A stretch of DNA of 57,118 bases, from the NCBI GenBank assembly GCA_045591925.1, contig JAZNTW010000018.1, positions 1-57,118 on the forward strand, in the 5' to 3' direction. Made by a program: the position numbers and the translations under genes. Every line of letters begins with the position of its first letter. Positions within the stretch are counted from its first letter, which is position 1. Below the pieces are notes generated by a model. The model was given only the letters and a program-made list of their open reading frames with translations, did no database searches and was not told where the DNA came from. Below, piece after piece: positions 43,920-53,166 of this stretch. This DNA is from Firm-04 sp045591925 (GTDB lineage Bacteria > Bacillota > Clostridia > Oscillospirales > Ruminococcaceae).

Positions 43920-44474
43920 ATGAAAAATTCTCGTACCGCTTCCATGAAGGATGTTCGCGTGCTCACCATTATGGCAATGCTTGCCGCACTGAGCATCATT
44001 TTCGGAAAATATCTGGCGTTCAACGCAGGGCCGTTCCGCATCAGCTTTGAAAATCTGTCCATTCTCATGGCAGGTATGTTTCTGGGCGCGCCGGCCGGCT
44101 GCCTGACCGGTATTCTCGCAGATGTCATCGGCAGTCTGATGGTCGGCTATACGATTAACCCGATCATCACGCTCGGTGCAGGCGCGATCGGACTGATTTC
44201 CGGTCTGCTGTTCCGCAGTCTGCCGACCTTCCATGTCTCCCGTCTGCCTGATGGAATGCTCCGCAATCTGGCGGTCGTGCTGACCGCGCATCTCTGCGGC
44301 TCTATGGTGATCAAATCCATCGGTCTGATGGCATTTTATCAATACACGATCCCGCAGGTTGCACTGCGCGTACCGCTGTATCTCGTGATCGGAACGGCTG
44401 AAACGCTGATCATTACCGCACTGCTGTCCAATAAGGCATTCGCCGCAGAGATTGAAAGGCTCAGCAGAAAATGA
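43920..44474 (+). CDS. folT: ECF transporter substrate-binding (S) component for folate
   Basis: A 184-residue membrane protein with about six helices. MLAALSIIFGKYLAFNAGPFRISFENLSILMAGMF and DVIGSLMVG resemble FolT S components, which capture folates for the shared ECF energising module (not in this window). The start at 43920 follows the AAGGAG in the switch hairpin. The stop overlaps folC by 4 bases. Riboswitch control supports the folate assignment. Confidence 0.88.
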   Translation: MKNSRTASMKDVRVLTIMAMLAALSIIFGKYLAFNAGPFRISFENLSILMAGMFLGAPAGCLTGILADVIGSLMVGYTINPIITLGAGAIGLISGLLFRSLPTFHVSRLPDGMLRNLAVVLTAHLCGSMVIKSIGLMAFYQYTIPQVALRVPLYLVIGTAETLIITALLSNKAFAAEIERLSRK

Positions 44475-45745
44475 ACGAGACGGAAGCGCTAGCGTATCTC
44501 AAAGCAGCGTCTGAACGCGGTTATAAGCTCGGACTCGAACGCGTCACTGAGCTGACAAATCGGCTCGGCAATCCGCAGAAGCAGCTTCAAATCATCCATA
44601 TCGCCGGCACAAACGGCAAAGGCTCTGTCGGCGCGATGCTCGCATCGGTCTTGCAGGCTGCCGGCTACAAAACCGGTCATTTTGCCTCCCCTGCGCTCTG
44701 TTCGCCGCATGAATATTTCCGGATAAACGGGGAAATCGCCTCGCCGGAGCAGTTTGCGCAAACGATGTCGGCGGTTCATGCACAAGCGGAGCAGATGACT
44801 GATTTGCCCACGGAATTTGAAATCATCGCTGCGGCTGCCTATCGGATGTTTGCAGCGGAGCAGTGTCGGTATGCCGTCATTGAATGCTGCATGGGCGGCG
44901 ACAGCGATTGCACCAATATCATCGAAAAGCCGCTGCTTTCCATCATCACAAATGTCCGGAAAGACCACTGCGGATATCTCGGCAATACGCTTACCGAGAT
45001 CGCTCGGCACAAAGCCGGCGTCATCAAGCAGGGCTGTCCTGTGCTGACGGGCTGCCGGAATCCGGAGGTACTCGAGCTTCTCCGCGATACGGCAAACAGG
45101 CTGCGTTCGCCGCTGTATCAGAAACAGCCGGATGACGCACTTCGTATCACAGCCATGTCGCCGGAGGGAACGGATTGCAGCAGCCGCGAATACGGTACAC
45201 TGCGGCTCGGTCTGCCGGGTACATATCAGCTAGAAAATGCAGAAATTGTCCTGAAAGCGATTTCCATACTGCGCGCGCAAGGGGTCGAGATCCCGGCGCA
45301 AGCGGTTTCCGATGGTCTTGCGGAATGCCGCTGGGCTGCGCGCATGGAGGTTCTGCACCGGAATCCATATATCCTGTTCGATGGCGCACACAATCCCGAT
45401 GGGATGCAGAAAGCCACCGAAACCCTCACGCACTGCTTTGGCGCAAACCGGTCGCTCAGCATTGTCTTGGGCGTGATGGCGGATAAGGAATATGAAGCAT
45501 ATCCTGCGATGCTGCTGCCGCTTGCCGCGCAGATTTTCACCGTAACACCGGAACATCCGCGCGCACTTTCCGCCGAACGGCTTGCAGAAATCTGTTCCTC
45601 GGCAGGAATCCCGGCAACGCCCTGCGAATCGGTCACGGAAGCCGTCCGCGCGGCAGTCAGAACCGGCAGAACCGTCATCGGACTCGGCTCATTGTATTAT
45701 TATGCTGCATTTCGCGATGCGGCAGAAACACTCATCAACGCATAA
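44471..45745 (+). CDS. folC: Folylpolyglutamate/dihydrofolate synthase
   Basis: Mur-ligase-like enzyme of 424 residues that adds glutamate to folates, trapping them in the cell. It has the P-loop AGTNGKGSVGAML, TEFEIIAAAAYRMF, ITNVRKDHCGYLG, the carbamoyl-lysine region RHKAGVIK, and FDGAHNPDGM in the C-terminal domain. ATGA overlap with folT implies coupled translation under the THF riboswitch, so import and trapping are co-regulated. Confidence 0.94.
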   Translation: MNETEALAYLKAASERGYKLGLERVTELTNRLGNPQKQLQIIHIAGTNGKGSVGAMLASVLQAAGYKTGHFASPALCSPHEYFRINGEIASPEQFAQTMSAVHAQAEQMTDLPTEFEIIAAAAYRMFAAEQCRYAVIECCMGGDSDCTNIIEKPLLSIITNVRKDHCGYLGNTLTEIARHKAGVIKQGCPVLTGCRNPEVLELLRDTANRLRSPLYQKQPDDALRITAMSPEGTDCSSREYGTLRLGLPGTYQLENAEIVLKAISILRAQGVEIPAQAVSDGLAECRWAARMEVLHRNPYILFDGAHNPDGMQKATETLTHCFGANRSLSIVLGVMADKEYEAYPAMLLPLAAQIFTVTPEHPRALSAERLAEICSSAGIPATPCESVTEAVRAAVRTGRTVIGLGSLYYYAAFRDAAETLINA

Positions 45746-45761
45746 AAGAGGTTAAAAAATC

Positions 45762-46589
45762 ATGTCCACACAGTTAAAACTCGGATTTCTCGGCGCAGGT
45801 AATATGGGCGCTGCCATGATGCGCGGCATTGCCGCATCGGAGCTTTGCAAAAACGGCGTCATTACGCAGATTTTCACCTATGATACCGATGCGGAAAAAT
45901 GCAGTGCACTCGCTGAAATCGGCATTCAGTCCTGCGAATCCGCACAGGCTCTTTGTGATACGGTCGATTATCTGGTGCTTGCGGTCAAGCCGCAGGTGCT
46001 CGGCGGCGTACTGGATACGCTGAAGCTCCGCAGTGCGCAGGTGATCATCTCGATCTGCGCCGGCATCTCCGCAGAATTCATCCGCAGCCATACGATTGCC
46101 GACGCGCGAATTATTCTTTGTATGCCGAATACGCCCCTGATGCTTGGGCTTGGCGCAACTGCGCTTGCAAAATGCAGCGGCATCACCGACGAAGAATTTT
46201 CCATTGCCATGCAGATGTTTGCAACCTGCGGCATTGCAGAGGAAATTCCGGAAAACAAAATGCGCGAAATCATCGCCGTCAATAGCTCCAGCCCTGCATT
46301 TCTCTATTTATATGCAAAGGGATTTCTGGAATTTGCAAAGGCAGAGGGGCTGGATGAAGCCGCCGCACTGCGCCTCTTTACACAGGCAATGATCGGCTCT
46401 GCGAAGATGATGACGGATTCCGGCTGCACGATTGACGAGCTGATCAAAATGGTCTCCTCGCCGGGCGGCACCACGCTTGCAGGTCTTGACCAGCTGTATC
46501 AGGGCGAACTGGTCGAAACGGTACGCCGCTGCTGTGACGCCTGTACCAACCGCGCCTACGAGCTTGCCAATACCGAGCGCAAAAAATAA
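45762..46589 (+). CDS. proC: Pyrroline-5-carboxylate reductase
   Basis: Last step of proline synthesis; 275 residues. The NADPH-binding motif is LGAGNMGAAMMRG, with AVKPQVLGGVLD, RIILCMPNTP and the C-terminal SPGGTTLAGL. It follows folC by 16 bases with AGAGG upstream, so it may share the transcript. Confidence 0.95.
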   Translation: MSTQLKLGFLGAGNMGAAMMRGIAASELCKNGVITQIFTYDTDAEKCSALAEIGIQSCESAQALCDTVDYLVLAVKPQVLGGVLDTLKLRSAQVIISICAGISAEFIRSHTIADARIILCMPNTPLMLGLGATALAKCSGITDEEFSIAMQMFATCGIAEEIPENKMREIIAVNSSSPAFLYLYAKGFLEFAKAEGLDEAAALRLFTQAMIGSAKMMTDSGCTIDELIKMVSSPGGTTLAGLDQLYQGELVETVRRCCDACTNRAYELANTERKK

Positions 46590-46651
46590 TCTGCGCGCAA
46601 ACAGACATTGTTTCCATCTCTGCCGCATAGGATAATGACGGAGGGATGTAT

Positions 46652-47293
46652 ATGAAACCGATGCACGATTTGCTGTATCAAACCATGTCTGCGCGGACAA
46701 GCCTTTTGAAAGAAGCGTTTTTCCGCAAGCCCGACCCGATTCGTCTGCTGACCTATTGGGCAATGCTCGGCGTCGGACTCGGAACCGTGCTTTCATGCAG
46801 GCTGCCTGCCTGTACGGACGCGTTCATTCTGACGCAGGGACTATTGCTGTCCGACGCGGCAAGGTCGCTTGGGGATGTGCTGCGGACTGCGCTCTGTCCC
46901 CTGCTGATTCTGCTGACGGGCATCTGGCTGAGTGGATTTTCCGCATTTGGTCAGCCGATCGCGATGCTTCTGCTGCTCTCACGCGGCGCGGCATTCGGCA
47001 TTGCGGCAGGTGCCTGCTTCATGGAATATCCGCTGCGGGACGCGGTCTGTATCTGCATGGTGCTGCTGCTCCCATACAGCTTTTGCAGTATTCAGCTCCT
47101 GTGCTACGCGGCGCGTGACGCAATCGGGCTGTCCAACCGCATGACAGGCTATCTGCTGCGCGGTCAGACCGTGAAAGAAGCGCAGCCCGATGACAGACTC
47201 AGCGCAATGCTTGCCTGTCTCCTGCTCGCACTGCTTGCCGGCGGTATGCACACGCTTCTGCTCTGGCTGTTCAATGATATGCTGCTTCCATAA
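46652..47293 (+). CDS. SpoIIM-like integral membrane protein
   Basis: A 213-residue protein with about five hydrophobic helices. FSAFGQPIAMLLLLSRGAAFGIAAG resembles the conserved core of the SpoIIM/DUF95 family, part of the sporulation engulfment machinery in Bacillus. The match is from pattern only. Start 46652 is preferred over 46646, which abuts the ribosome site GGAGGG. The presence of spoIIID 4 kb upstream fits sporulation. Confidence 0.5.
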   Translation: MKPMHDLLYQTMSARTSLLKEAFFRKPDPIRLLTYWAMLGVGLGTVLSCRLPACTDAFILTQGLLLSDAARSLGDVLRTALCPLLILLTGIWLSGFSAFGQPIAMLLLLSRGAAFGIAAGACFMEYPLRDAVCICMVLLLPYSFCSIQLLCYAARDAIGLSNRMTGYLLRGQTVKEAQPDDRLSAMLACLLLALLAGGMHTLLLWLFNDMLLP

Positions 47294-47318
47294 CATTTGC
47301 TGAAAGGATGTGTCAACC

Positions 47319-48230
47319 TTGGGTCTTTTTTCAAGCTATCAAAATGCCGGACCCGGAATTGATCCAAATGCACCGAAGAAAAAGCCGTTCTTCCGATTCT
47401 GGGAGCTGCTCGGCAGAAGCTTTGGTAAAATCATGACGCTGAATATGATTTACATGGCGCTTCATGCACCGCTGCTGCTTGCCGGAATCGTATTCATGGA
47501 AACGGACAACAAGTTCACGATCGCGATGACCATTTTCCTGCTCATCGTGCAATTTCTGATCGAGGGTCCGACGCTTGCAGGCTGTGCGCGCGTACAGCGA
47601 CTGATCGTGCTGGACAAGGCGTTTTTCCTTGGCGAGGAATTCAAAAAGGGCTTCACGCAGAATTTCCGGCCATCACTGCTGTATTGGCTGCTGGACGCGA
47701 TTGTCATTGCGTCCGCGACCGCCGGATATTTTGTGTATCCGCAGCTTGCGCAGCAATCCGGCACCAAGGCGTTTTACATCGTCTACGGCGTCTCGCTTGC
47801 AGTGGCAGCGGTTGTGCTGTTCATGAATTATTATATCATGGCATTGCAGGCGGCAACCACGCTCAAGACGAAAACCGTTCTGAAGAATTCGTTCATGCTG
47901 GTTGGCTTGTCGCTGAAGCGCTGTCTGCTCACGACCGTCTGCGTTGCTGCGCTGCTCGGCATTCTGGTTCTGCTGATTATGATTAACAGCGCATTTATGT
48001 TCCTGCTTGCATTTTATCCGGCAGCGTTCATCGGATATGTTGTCATGTTTATCCATTATCCGGTGATTCAGACCTATGTTATCAATCCGTATTACGAGGA
48101 TACGGGCGAAAAGAACCCGGAGATTGACGATTATGCAGCGGATGACGAAACGCGTATCTTCAAGGATCGCGGCGGCAGCGAAGCCCCGACCAAAAAGGAA
48201 TCCGGCAAAAAAGGCACGACCATTTCCTGA
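47319..48230 (+). CDS. DUF624 (YesL-like) membrane protein
   Basis: A 303-residue protein with about six helices. An N-terminal FFRFWELLGRSFGKIMTLNMIYM and a later SFMLVGLSLKRCLLT fit DUF624 proteins, found near sugar-utilisation genes but of unknown function. The TTG start at 47319 has AAAGGA about 10 bases upstream; GTG 47310 abuts the site. The C-terminal 45 residues are charged and probably cytoplasmic. Confidence 0.75.
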   Translation: MGLFSSYQNAGPGIDPNAPKKKPFFRFWELLGRSFGKIMTLNMIYMALHAPLLLAGIVFMETDNKFTIAMTIFLLIVQFLIEGPTLAGCARVQRLIVLDKAFFLGEEFKKGFTQNFRPSLLYWLLDAIVIASATAGYFVYPQLAQQSGTKAFYIVYGVSLAVAAVVLFMNYYIMALQAATTLKTKTVLKNSFMLVGLSLKRCLLTTVCVAALLGILVLLIMINSAFMFLLAFYPAAFIGYVVMFIHYPVIQTYVINPYYEDTGEKNPEIDDYAADDETRIFKDRGGSEAPTKKESGKKGTTIS

Positions 48231-48243
48231 TATCACAAAAAGC

Positions 48244-48280
48244 AAAGCCGTGAATCGAAGCTGATTCACGGCTTTTTTTT
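48244..48280. terminator. Bidirectional terminator between the DUF624 and GtrA genes
   Basis: AAAGCCGTGAATC (48244-48256) pairs perfectly with GATTCACGGCTTT (48263-48275), with A and T runs on the two sides. Confidence 0.93.
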
Positions 48281-48287
48281 GATGGGT

Positions 48288-48791
48288 TTATGCTTCGGTG
48301 CGTGTATCCGCGGTCTTTTTTTTGCGGAAGATCAGTTTGCTGAACACATAGTTTGATACGAAAATGATGACCTGCGAGAGAACCACCATGAGATTATAGC
48401 TCCAGCCGAAGATGGTCGGCAGCAGCATAAGAATCCACTCCAGAAACAGTGTAAAGCCGCGTGCACCGAAGAACGACGTCATTTCGCGCAGCACATCCTT
48501 TTTCTCCGTGGTTTCGCTGAAAAACACATATTTCTTGTTGACGAAAAAGGCAAAGGTCGCGCAGAAAATCCAAGAGATCGCAGTGTTGATGGTGTTGGGA
48601 ACCTTCTGCGTATCGACCGACAAGCCGACAAGCAGGAACAGCCATTTTCCGACAAATTTGGTCACAAACGAAAAGAACGTCGTCCACAGACCGTAATAGA
48701 TATAGCGGCAGGTGCGTTCATCCTTTTCCCAGATTTTTTTGAGGGGCTTCGGCAGCAGCTTCACCGCAAAGAGCAGCAATTTTTCAAACAT
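48288..48791 (-). CDS. GtrA family membrane protein
   Basis: A 167-residue protein with four hydrophobic helices. CRYIYYGLWTTFFSFVTK, AISWIFCATFAFFVNKKYVF and FVSNYVFSKLIFRKK are typical of GtrA-like proteins, which help flip lipid-linked sugars. The start at 48791 follows AAAGGA. It is 16 bases after the ABC gene and probably last in the MarR operon. Its own substrate is unknown. Confidence 0.9.
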   Translation of the reverse strand: MFEKLLLFAVKLLPKPLKKIWEKDERTCRYIYYGLWTTFFSFVTKFVGKWLFLLVGLSVDTQKVPNTINTAISWIFCATFAFFVNKKYVFFSETTEKKDVLREMTSFFGARGFTLFLEWILMLLPTIFGWSYNLMVVLSQVIIFVSNYVFSKLIFRKKKTADTRTEA

Positions 48792-48807
48792 AGCAATTTC
48801 CTTTCCG

Positions 48808-50733
48808 TTACTCCAGCTCAAACGCACCGGTATAGAGCTGATAGTAGGTGCCTTTCTTTTCGAGCAGCGCCTCATGATTGCCACGCTCGATGATTCTGCC
48901 GTGATCAAGCACCATGATGACATCGGAGTTCTTGACGGTTGACAGGCGGTGCGCAATGACAAAGACGGTTCTGCCCTTCATCAGCGCATCCATGCCGCGC
49001 TGCACGATCGCCTCGGTACGCGTATCAATCGAGGACGTTGCCTCGTCGAGAATCATAACCGGCGGGTCTGCAACCGCAGCACGTGCAATCGCAATGAGCT
49101 GGCGCTGTCCCTGTGAAAGATTCGCGCCGTTGCCGCTGAGCAGCGTGTCATAGCCCTCCGGCAGACGGGTGATGAAATCATCCGCACCTGCGAGCTTTGC
49201 CGCCGCAATACATTCCTCATCGGAGGCATTCAGTCTGCCGTAGCGGATATTGTCCATGACAGAGCCGGTAAAGAGATTGGTTTCCTGTAACACAATACCG
49301 AGCGAGCGGCGCAGGTCATTTTTCTTGATTTTATTGATATTGATGCCGTCATAGCGAATCTTACCGTCTGCGATATCGTAGAAACGGTTGATGAGATTGG
49401 TGATGGTTGTTTTACCGGCACCCGTTGCACCGACAAACGCCACCTTCTGACCGGGCTTTGCAAATACAGTGACATCGTGCAGAACGTCCTTGCCCTCCTC
49501 ATAGGCAAAATCCACGCAATCAAGCGTAACCTCGCCGCGCAGGGGCGTATAGGTAATCGTACCGTCTGCCGAATGCGGATGCTTCCAAGCCCATTCGTGG
49601 GTAATCTCATTTGCCTCGGTGATGGTGCCATCCGCTTCGGTGCGGACATTCACCATGGTCACATAGCCGTCATCGGCTTCCGGTGTTTCATCAATCAGTG
49701 CAAAGACGCGCTCCGCACCTGCAACCGCCATGACGACCGCGTTGATCTGCTGCGTGACCTGATTGAGGTTACCGGTAAACTGCTTTGTCATATTGAGGAA
49801 CGGCACGACGATGCTGATGCTCAGCGGCATTCCGGAGAGCGCAAGATTCGGTACATTCGTCAGCAAAAGCACGCCGCCGATTGTCGCAATGATAACATAC
49901 AGCACGTTTCCGATGTTCATGATAATCGGCACAAGGGCGTTGGCGTAGGCATTTGCGCGGTACATATTCTCATACAGCTCATTGTTTACCTTGTCGAAAT
50001 CCTGCTGTGTTTTCTCCTCGTGACAGAACACCTGAACGACCTTCTGACCGTTCATCATTTCCTGCACAAAGCCCTCAGCACGACCGACCGAAGCCTGCTG
50101 CCGGATGAAATATTTCGCAGAGCCGCCGCCGATTTTCTTGGAAACCATCATCATTGCAAAGATACCTGCAATGACAATGAGGGTCAGCCATACGCTGTAA
50201 TAGAGCATGATGGAAAATACGCAGATCACGATCGAGCCTGCCTGAATGAGCGATGGCAGCGCCTGTGAAATCATCTGACGCAGGGTGTCGATATCGTTGG
50301 TATAGTGGCTCATGATATCGCCGTGCTTATGCGTATCGAAATAGCGAATCGGGAGATTCTGCATACTGTCAAACAGCTTGCAGCGCATCCGGTTGAGGAA
50401 GCCGTGGGTCATAATTGCGACAAGCTGCTGCCAGAGTGTAATGCACATACTGGACAGCACATAGAGCGCAATCAGCACGCCGACCTTTGGATAAATGACA
50501 GCCTTTGCCGCCTCCCAGTCACCGCTTGCGGAATAGGTCTGGATATCCGCAATGACCTTTTGCAAAAAGATTGCCGGAACGGACGAGGTTGCGGATGAAA
50601 ACAGGATACAAATGAGCGTCACAGGCAGGAGCTTCGGATAGAACTGCTTCAGCAGACCAAGAACCCGCCGGATCGACTTGAACGCTTCACCCGGCTTGCG
50701 CGGTGCGCCATAGCCTTTTGTATTACGAGGCAT
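48808..50733 (-). CDS. ABC exporter half-transporter, catalytically complete subunit
   Basis: A 641-residue protein with six membrane helices and a C-terminal ATPase. Walker A is GATGAGKTT, the signature LSQGQRQ (Gln for the second Gly), Walker B VMILDEATSS with catalytic Glu, and the H-loop His is in AHRL. An insertion of about 45 residues rich in acidic residues and Trp lies between the membrane and ATPase domains. GGAGGTGA sets the start at 50733, overlapping its partner by 11 bases. It forms a heterodimer with the upstream subunit; drug or lipid export is inferred. Confidence 0.92.
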   Translation of the reverse strand: MPRNTKGYGAPRKPGEAFKSIRRVLGLLKQFYPKLLPVTLICILFSSATSSVPAIFLQKVIADIQTYSASGDWEAAKAVIYPKVGVLIALYVLSSMCITLWQQLVAIMTHGFLNRMRCKLFDSMQNLPIRYFDTHKHGDIMSHYTNDIDTLRQMISQALPSLIQAGSIVICVFSIMLYYSVWLTLIVIAGIFAMMMVSKKIGGGSAKYFIRQQASVGRAEGFVQEMMNGQKVVQVFCHEEKTQQDFDKVNNELYENMYRANAYANALVPIIMNIGNVLYVIIATIGGVLLLTNVPNLALSGMPLSISIVVPFLNMTKQFTGNLNQVTQQINAVVMAVAGAERVFALIDETPEADDGYVTMVNVRTEADGTITEANEITHEWAWKHPHSADGTITYTPLRGEVTLDCVDFAYEEGKDVLHDVTVFAKPGQKVAFVGATGAGKTTITNLINRFYDIADGKIRYDGININKIKKNDLRRSLGIVLQETNLFTGSVMDNIRYGRLNASDEECIAAAKLAGADDFITRLPEGYDTLLSGNGANLSQGQRQLIAIARAAVADPPVMILDEATSSIDTRTEAIVQRGMDALMKGRTVFVIAHRLSTVKNSDVIMVLDHGRIIERGNHEALLEKKGTYYQLYTGAFELE

Positions 50734-52465
50734 CGCTGTCACCTCCATTCGTCTGCTGTTCATAGACCTCGCGATAGATATCGCTGGTCTGCATCAATTC
50801 ATCGTGCGTACCTGCCGAAGCGATTCTGCCGTTTTCCATGACAAGGATGAGATCGGCGTCCTGAACGGAGGCGATACGCTGTGCAATGATAATTTTCGTG
50901 GTTTCGGGGATAAATTTGCGGAAGCCTGCGCGGATAAAGGCATCCGTTTTCGTATCGACCGCGCTTGTGGAGTCATCGAGAATGAGGATTTTCGGTTTTT
51001 TCAGCAGCGCACGCGCAATGCAAAGACGCTGCTTCTGACCGCCGGAGACATTTGTACCGCCCTGCTCGATCATGGTGTCATAGCCATCCGGAAACGCGCT
51101 GACAAAATCATGCGCCTGCGAGAGCGTACAGGCTTCGATCAATTCCTCATCCGTGGCGTTTGCATTGCCCCAGCGCAGGTTCTCACGAATCGTGCCGGAA
51201 AACAGCACATTCTTCTGCAAAACCATCGCGACCGCGTCACGCAGCGTATTGAGGTCATATTCGCGGACATCCACGCCGCCGACCCTGACGCTGCCCTCGG
51301 TCGCGTCATAGAGCCGCGGAATGAGCTGCACAAAGGTGGATTTACCGGAGCCGGTTCCGCCGATGATACCGACAGTCGCACCGGACGGAATGCGGATATC
51401 GACATCCGACAGCGCAAATTTCTTTGCTTTCTGCGAATATTTAAAGCTGACGTTTTCAAAGACGACGCTGCCATCCGCAACCGTTTTGCAGGCGTTTTCG
51501 GGATTATGGATATCCGGTTCCTCTTGCAGCACCTCGGAGATACGCTTGACAGACTCGGCGGTCATGGTCAGCATCACATAGATCATTGAGAGCATCATAA
51601 GCTGCATGAGAATCTGGAAGCCATAGGTCAGCATACTGGACATTTCACCGACATTGATATCGCTTTCGCCATTGATGATGATTCTGGAACCGACAAGCAG
51701 AATGAATACCATATTAAAATACAGGCAAATCTGCATGATCGGGCCGTTCAGTGCAACGATACGCTCAGCCTTTGTAAAATCGGTGCAGATATCCTCAGCA
51801 GCGGCATGGAACTTTTTCTTTTCATATTCCTCACGCGAAAAGCCCTTGACCACGCGCATACCGCGGACATTTTCTTCGATGGATTCATTGAGGTGGTCGT
51901 ATTTGCGGAACACGCGGCGGAATGCCGGCATCGCAAATTTTGCGATCACGAGCAGACCGCAGACCAGCACCGGAATCACAACAACAAACGTACCTGCGAG
52001 CTTTCCGCCCATGATATACGCCATGATGATGGAGAAAATGAGCATCAGCGGTGCGCGCACGGCAATGCGAATCATCATCATGAACGCCATCTGAACATTG
52101 TTGATATCGGTCGTCAGGCGCGTGACGAGGGAGGACGACGAAAACTTATCAATATTGCTGAATGCAAATGTCTGAACCTTTGCAAAAATATCGTGACGAA
52201 CATTTCTTGCAAAGCCGGCAGAGGCCTTTGCGCTGGTTGCGCCGGCAGCACCGCCGAAGAACAGCGACACCAGCGTCATGACAACGAGAATCAGTCCCGT
52301 GCGCAGCAGCACCGGCATTTCAATGCCGTCTGTCAGATTATCGACCAGCTTTGCCGTAATAAAGGGAATCATCGCCTCGATAGCGGCTTCACCGGTCATA
52401 AACAGGATGGTGATGACCGTCAGGAATTTAAATTCCCGCACGCATCGTATGATGGTACGAATCAT
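50723..52465 (-). CDS. ABC exporter half-transporter, degenerate-site subunit
   Basis: A 580-residue membrane-ATPase protein. Walker A is GGTGSGKST and the signature VSGGQKQR. Walker B is ILILDDSTSAVD (Asp replaces the catalytic Glu), and the H-loop reads IIIAQRIA (Gln replaces His). Both changes are the hallmark of the degenerate nucleotide site in heterodimeric exporters such as TM287/288 and BmrCD. The start at 52465 gives the family N-terminus and AGGAG lies upstream. It is 16 bases after the MarR gene. Confidence 0.93.
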   Translation of the reverse strand: MIRTIIRCVREFKFLTVITILFMTGEAAIEAMIPFITAKLVDNLTDGIEMPVLLRTGLILVVMTLVSLFFGGAAGATSAKASAGFARNVRHDIFAKVQTFAFSNIDKFSSSSLVTRLTTDINNVQMAFMMMIRIAVRAPLMLIFSIIMAYIMGGKLAGTFVVVIPVLVCGLLVIAKFAMPAFRRVFRKYDHLNESIEENVRGMRVVKGFSREEYEKKKFHAAAEDICTDFTKAERIVALNGPIMQICLYFNMVFILLVGSRIIINGESDINVGEMSSMLTYGFQILMQLMMLSMIYVMLTMTAESVKRISEVLQEEPDIHNPENACKTVADGSVVFENVSFKYSQKAKKFALSDVDIRIPSGATVGIIGGTGSGKSTFVQLIPRLYDATEGSVRVGGVDVREYDLNTLRDAVAMVLQKNVLFSGTIRENLRWGNANATDEELIEACTLSQAHDFVSAFPDGYDTMIEQGGTNVSGGQKQRLCIARALLKKPKILILDDSTSAVDTKTDAFIRAGFRKFIPETTKIIIAQRIASVQDADLILVMENGRIASAGTHDELMQTSDIYREVYEQQTNGGDSDAS

Positions 52466-52481
52466 CGGTAAAACGCTCCTT

Positions 52482-52919
52482 TCAATATGTTTCTTTGAGA
52501 TTTTGCTGCATTCTTTCGAGATACTGCCGCATCTGTGCAGCCTCATCCTTGGTAAAGCCGCGCATCAGCAGCGATTCCAGCCGGCTGCATTCGGCGTGGA
52601 TTTGCACGGTACACGCTCTGCCATGGTCGGTCAGAACCAGCTTTTTGAGCCGGTCGTCGCTTGCAACGCGGCTGCGTTCGAGCAGCTTTGATTGTTCGAG
52701 CGCGGCGACAGTTCTGGAAACCGCCGAACGGCATACGCCGAATTCCTTTTCCAGATCGCGCTGATAGACGTCCTCATGCTCATGCTCTGCCAGATAGCCA
52801 AGCACCCAGCCGCCGATACCGGAAAACGCGTCCAGACCATTTTGGCTGCGAAAGGACTCCATCTGTCTGCGAAGCCCCATATTGACCATGCGCAGCGCAA
52901 TCATCGTCTGATTTTCCAC
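52482..52919 (-). CDS. MarR family transcriptional regulator
   Basis: A 145-residue winged-helix protein with EFGVCRSAVSRTVAALEQSKLLER as recognition region and RLKKLVLTDHGR as wing. It leads an operon with two ABC subunits and GtrA, so it probably represses them and responds to an exported compound. GTG start at 52919 with GAGG upstream. Confidence 0.92.
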   Translation of the reverse strand: MENQTMIALRMVNMGLRRQMESFRSQNGLDAFSGIGGWVLGYLAEHEHEDVYQRDLEKEFGVCRSAVSRTVAALEQSKLLERSRVASDDRLKKLVLTDHGRACTVQIHAECSRLESLLMRGFTKDEAAQMRQYLERMQQNLKETY

Positions 52920-52955
52920 GTCATCCTCACCTCTTTCCCAAAATCAATTCTTCTA

Positions 52956-52966
52956 TTGCATCGCAA
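52956..52966. promoter_or_regulatory. Candidate MarR operator
   Basis: TTGCATCGCAA is an 11 bp palindrome located 17 bases downstream of the -10 of the MarR promoter, where a bound repressor would block transcription. A second imperfect repeat, CAAATT...AATTTG, overlaps the -35 (53001-53022). Confidence 0.45.
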
Positions 52967-52982
52967 CTGTTCACAAAGAAAC

Positions 52983-53011
52983 ATTATACAGCATTTCGCC
53001 CAAATTGTCAA
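52983..53011 (-). promoter_or_regulatory. Sigma-A promoter of the MarR-ABC operon
   Basis: On the minus strand TTGACA (53011-53006) and TATAAT (52988-52983) are separated by 17 bases. Confidence 0.9.
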
Positions 53012-53101
53012 GTGCAAATTTGGTGAAGAAAGCAATGAACCATTGCAAAAAAGCGTGTTTGCATCGGATTTCAGCAAAAAAGCTCTGCGCATTTGCTGTC
53101 A

Positions 53102-53130
53102 TTGACATTTCGGGCGATTTTTGCTATAAT
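53102..53130 (+). promoter_or_regulatory. Sigma-A promoter of the methyltransferase gene
   Basis: TTGACA (53102-53107) and TATAAT (53125-53130) are separated by 17 bases, divergent from the MarR promoter. Confidence 0.9.
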
Positions 53131-53166
53131 AATCGAAATATCGTCAGCATATCGGAGGTACACACC

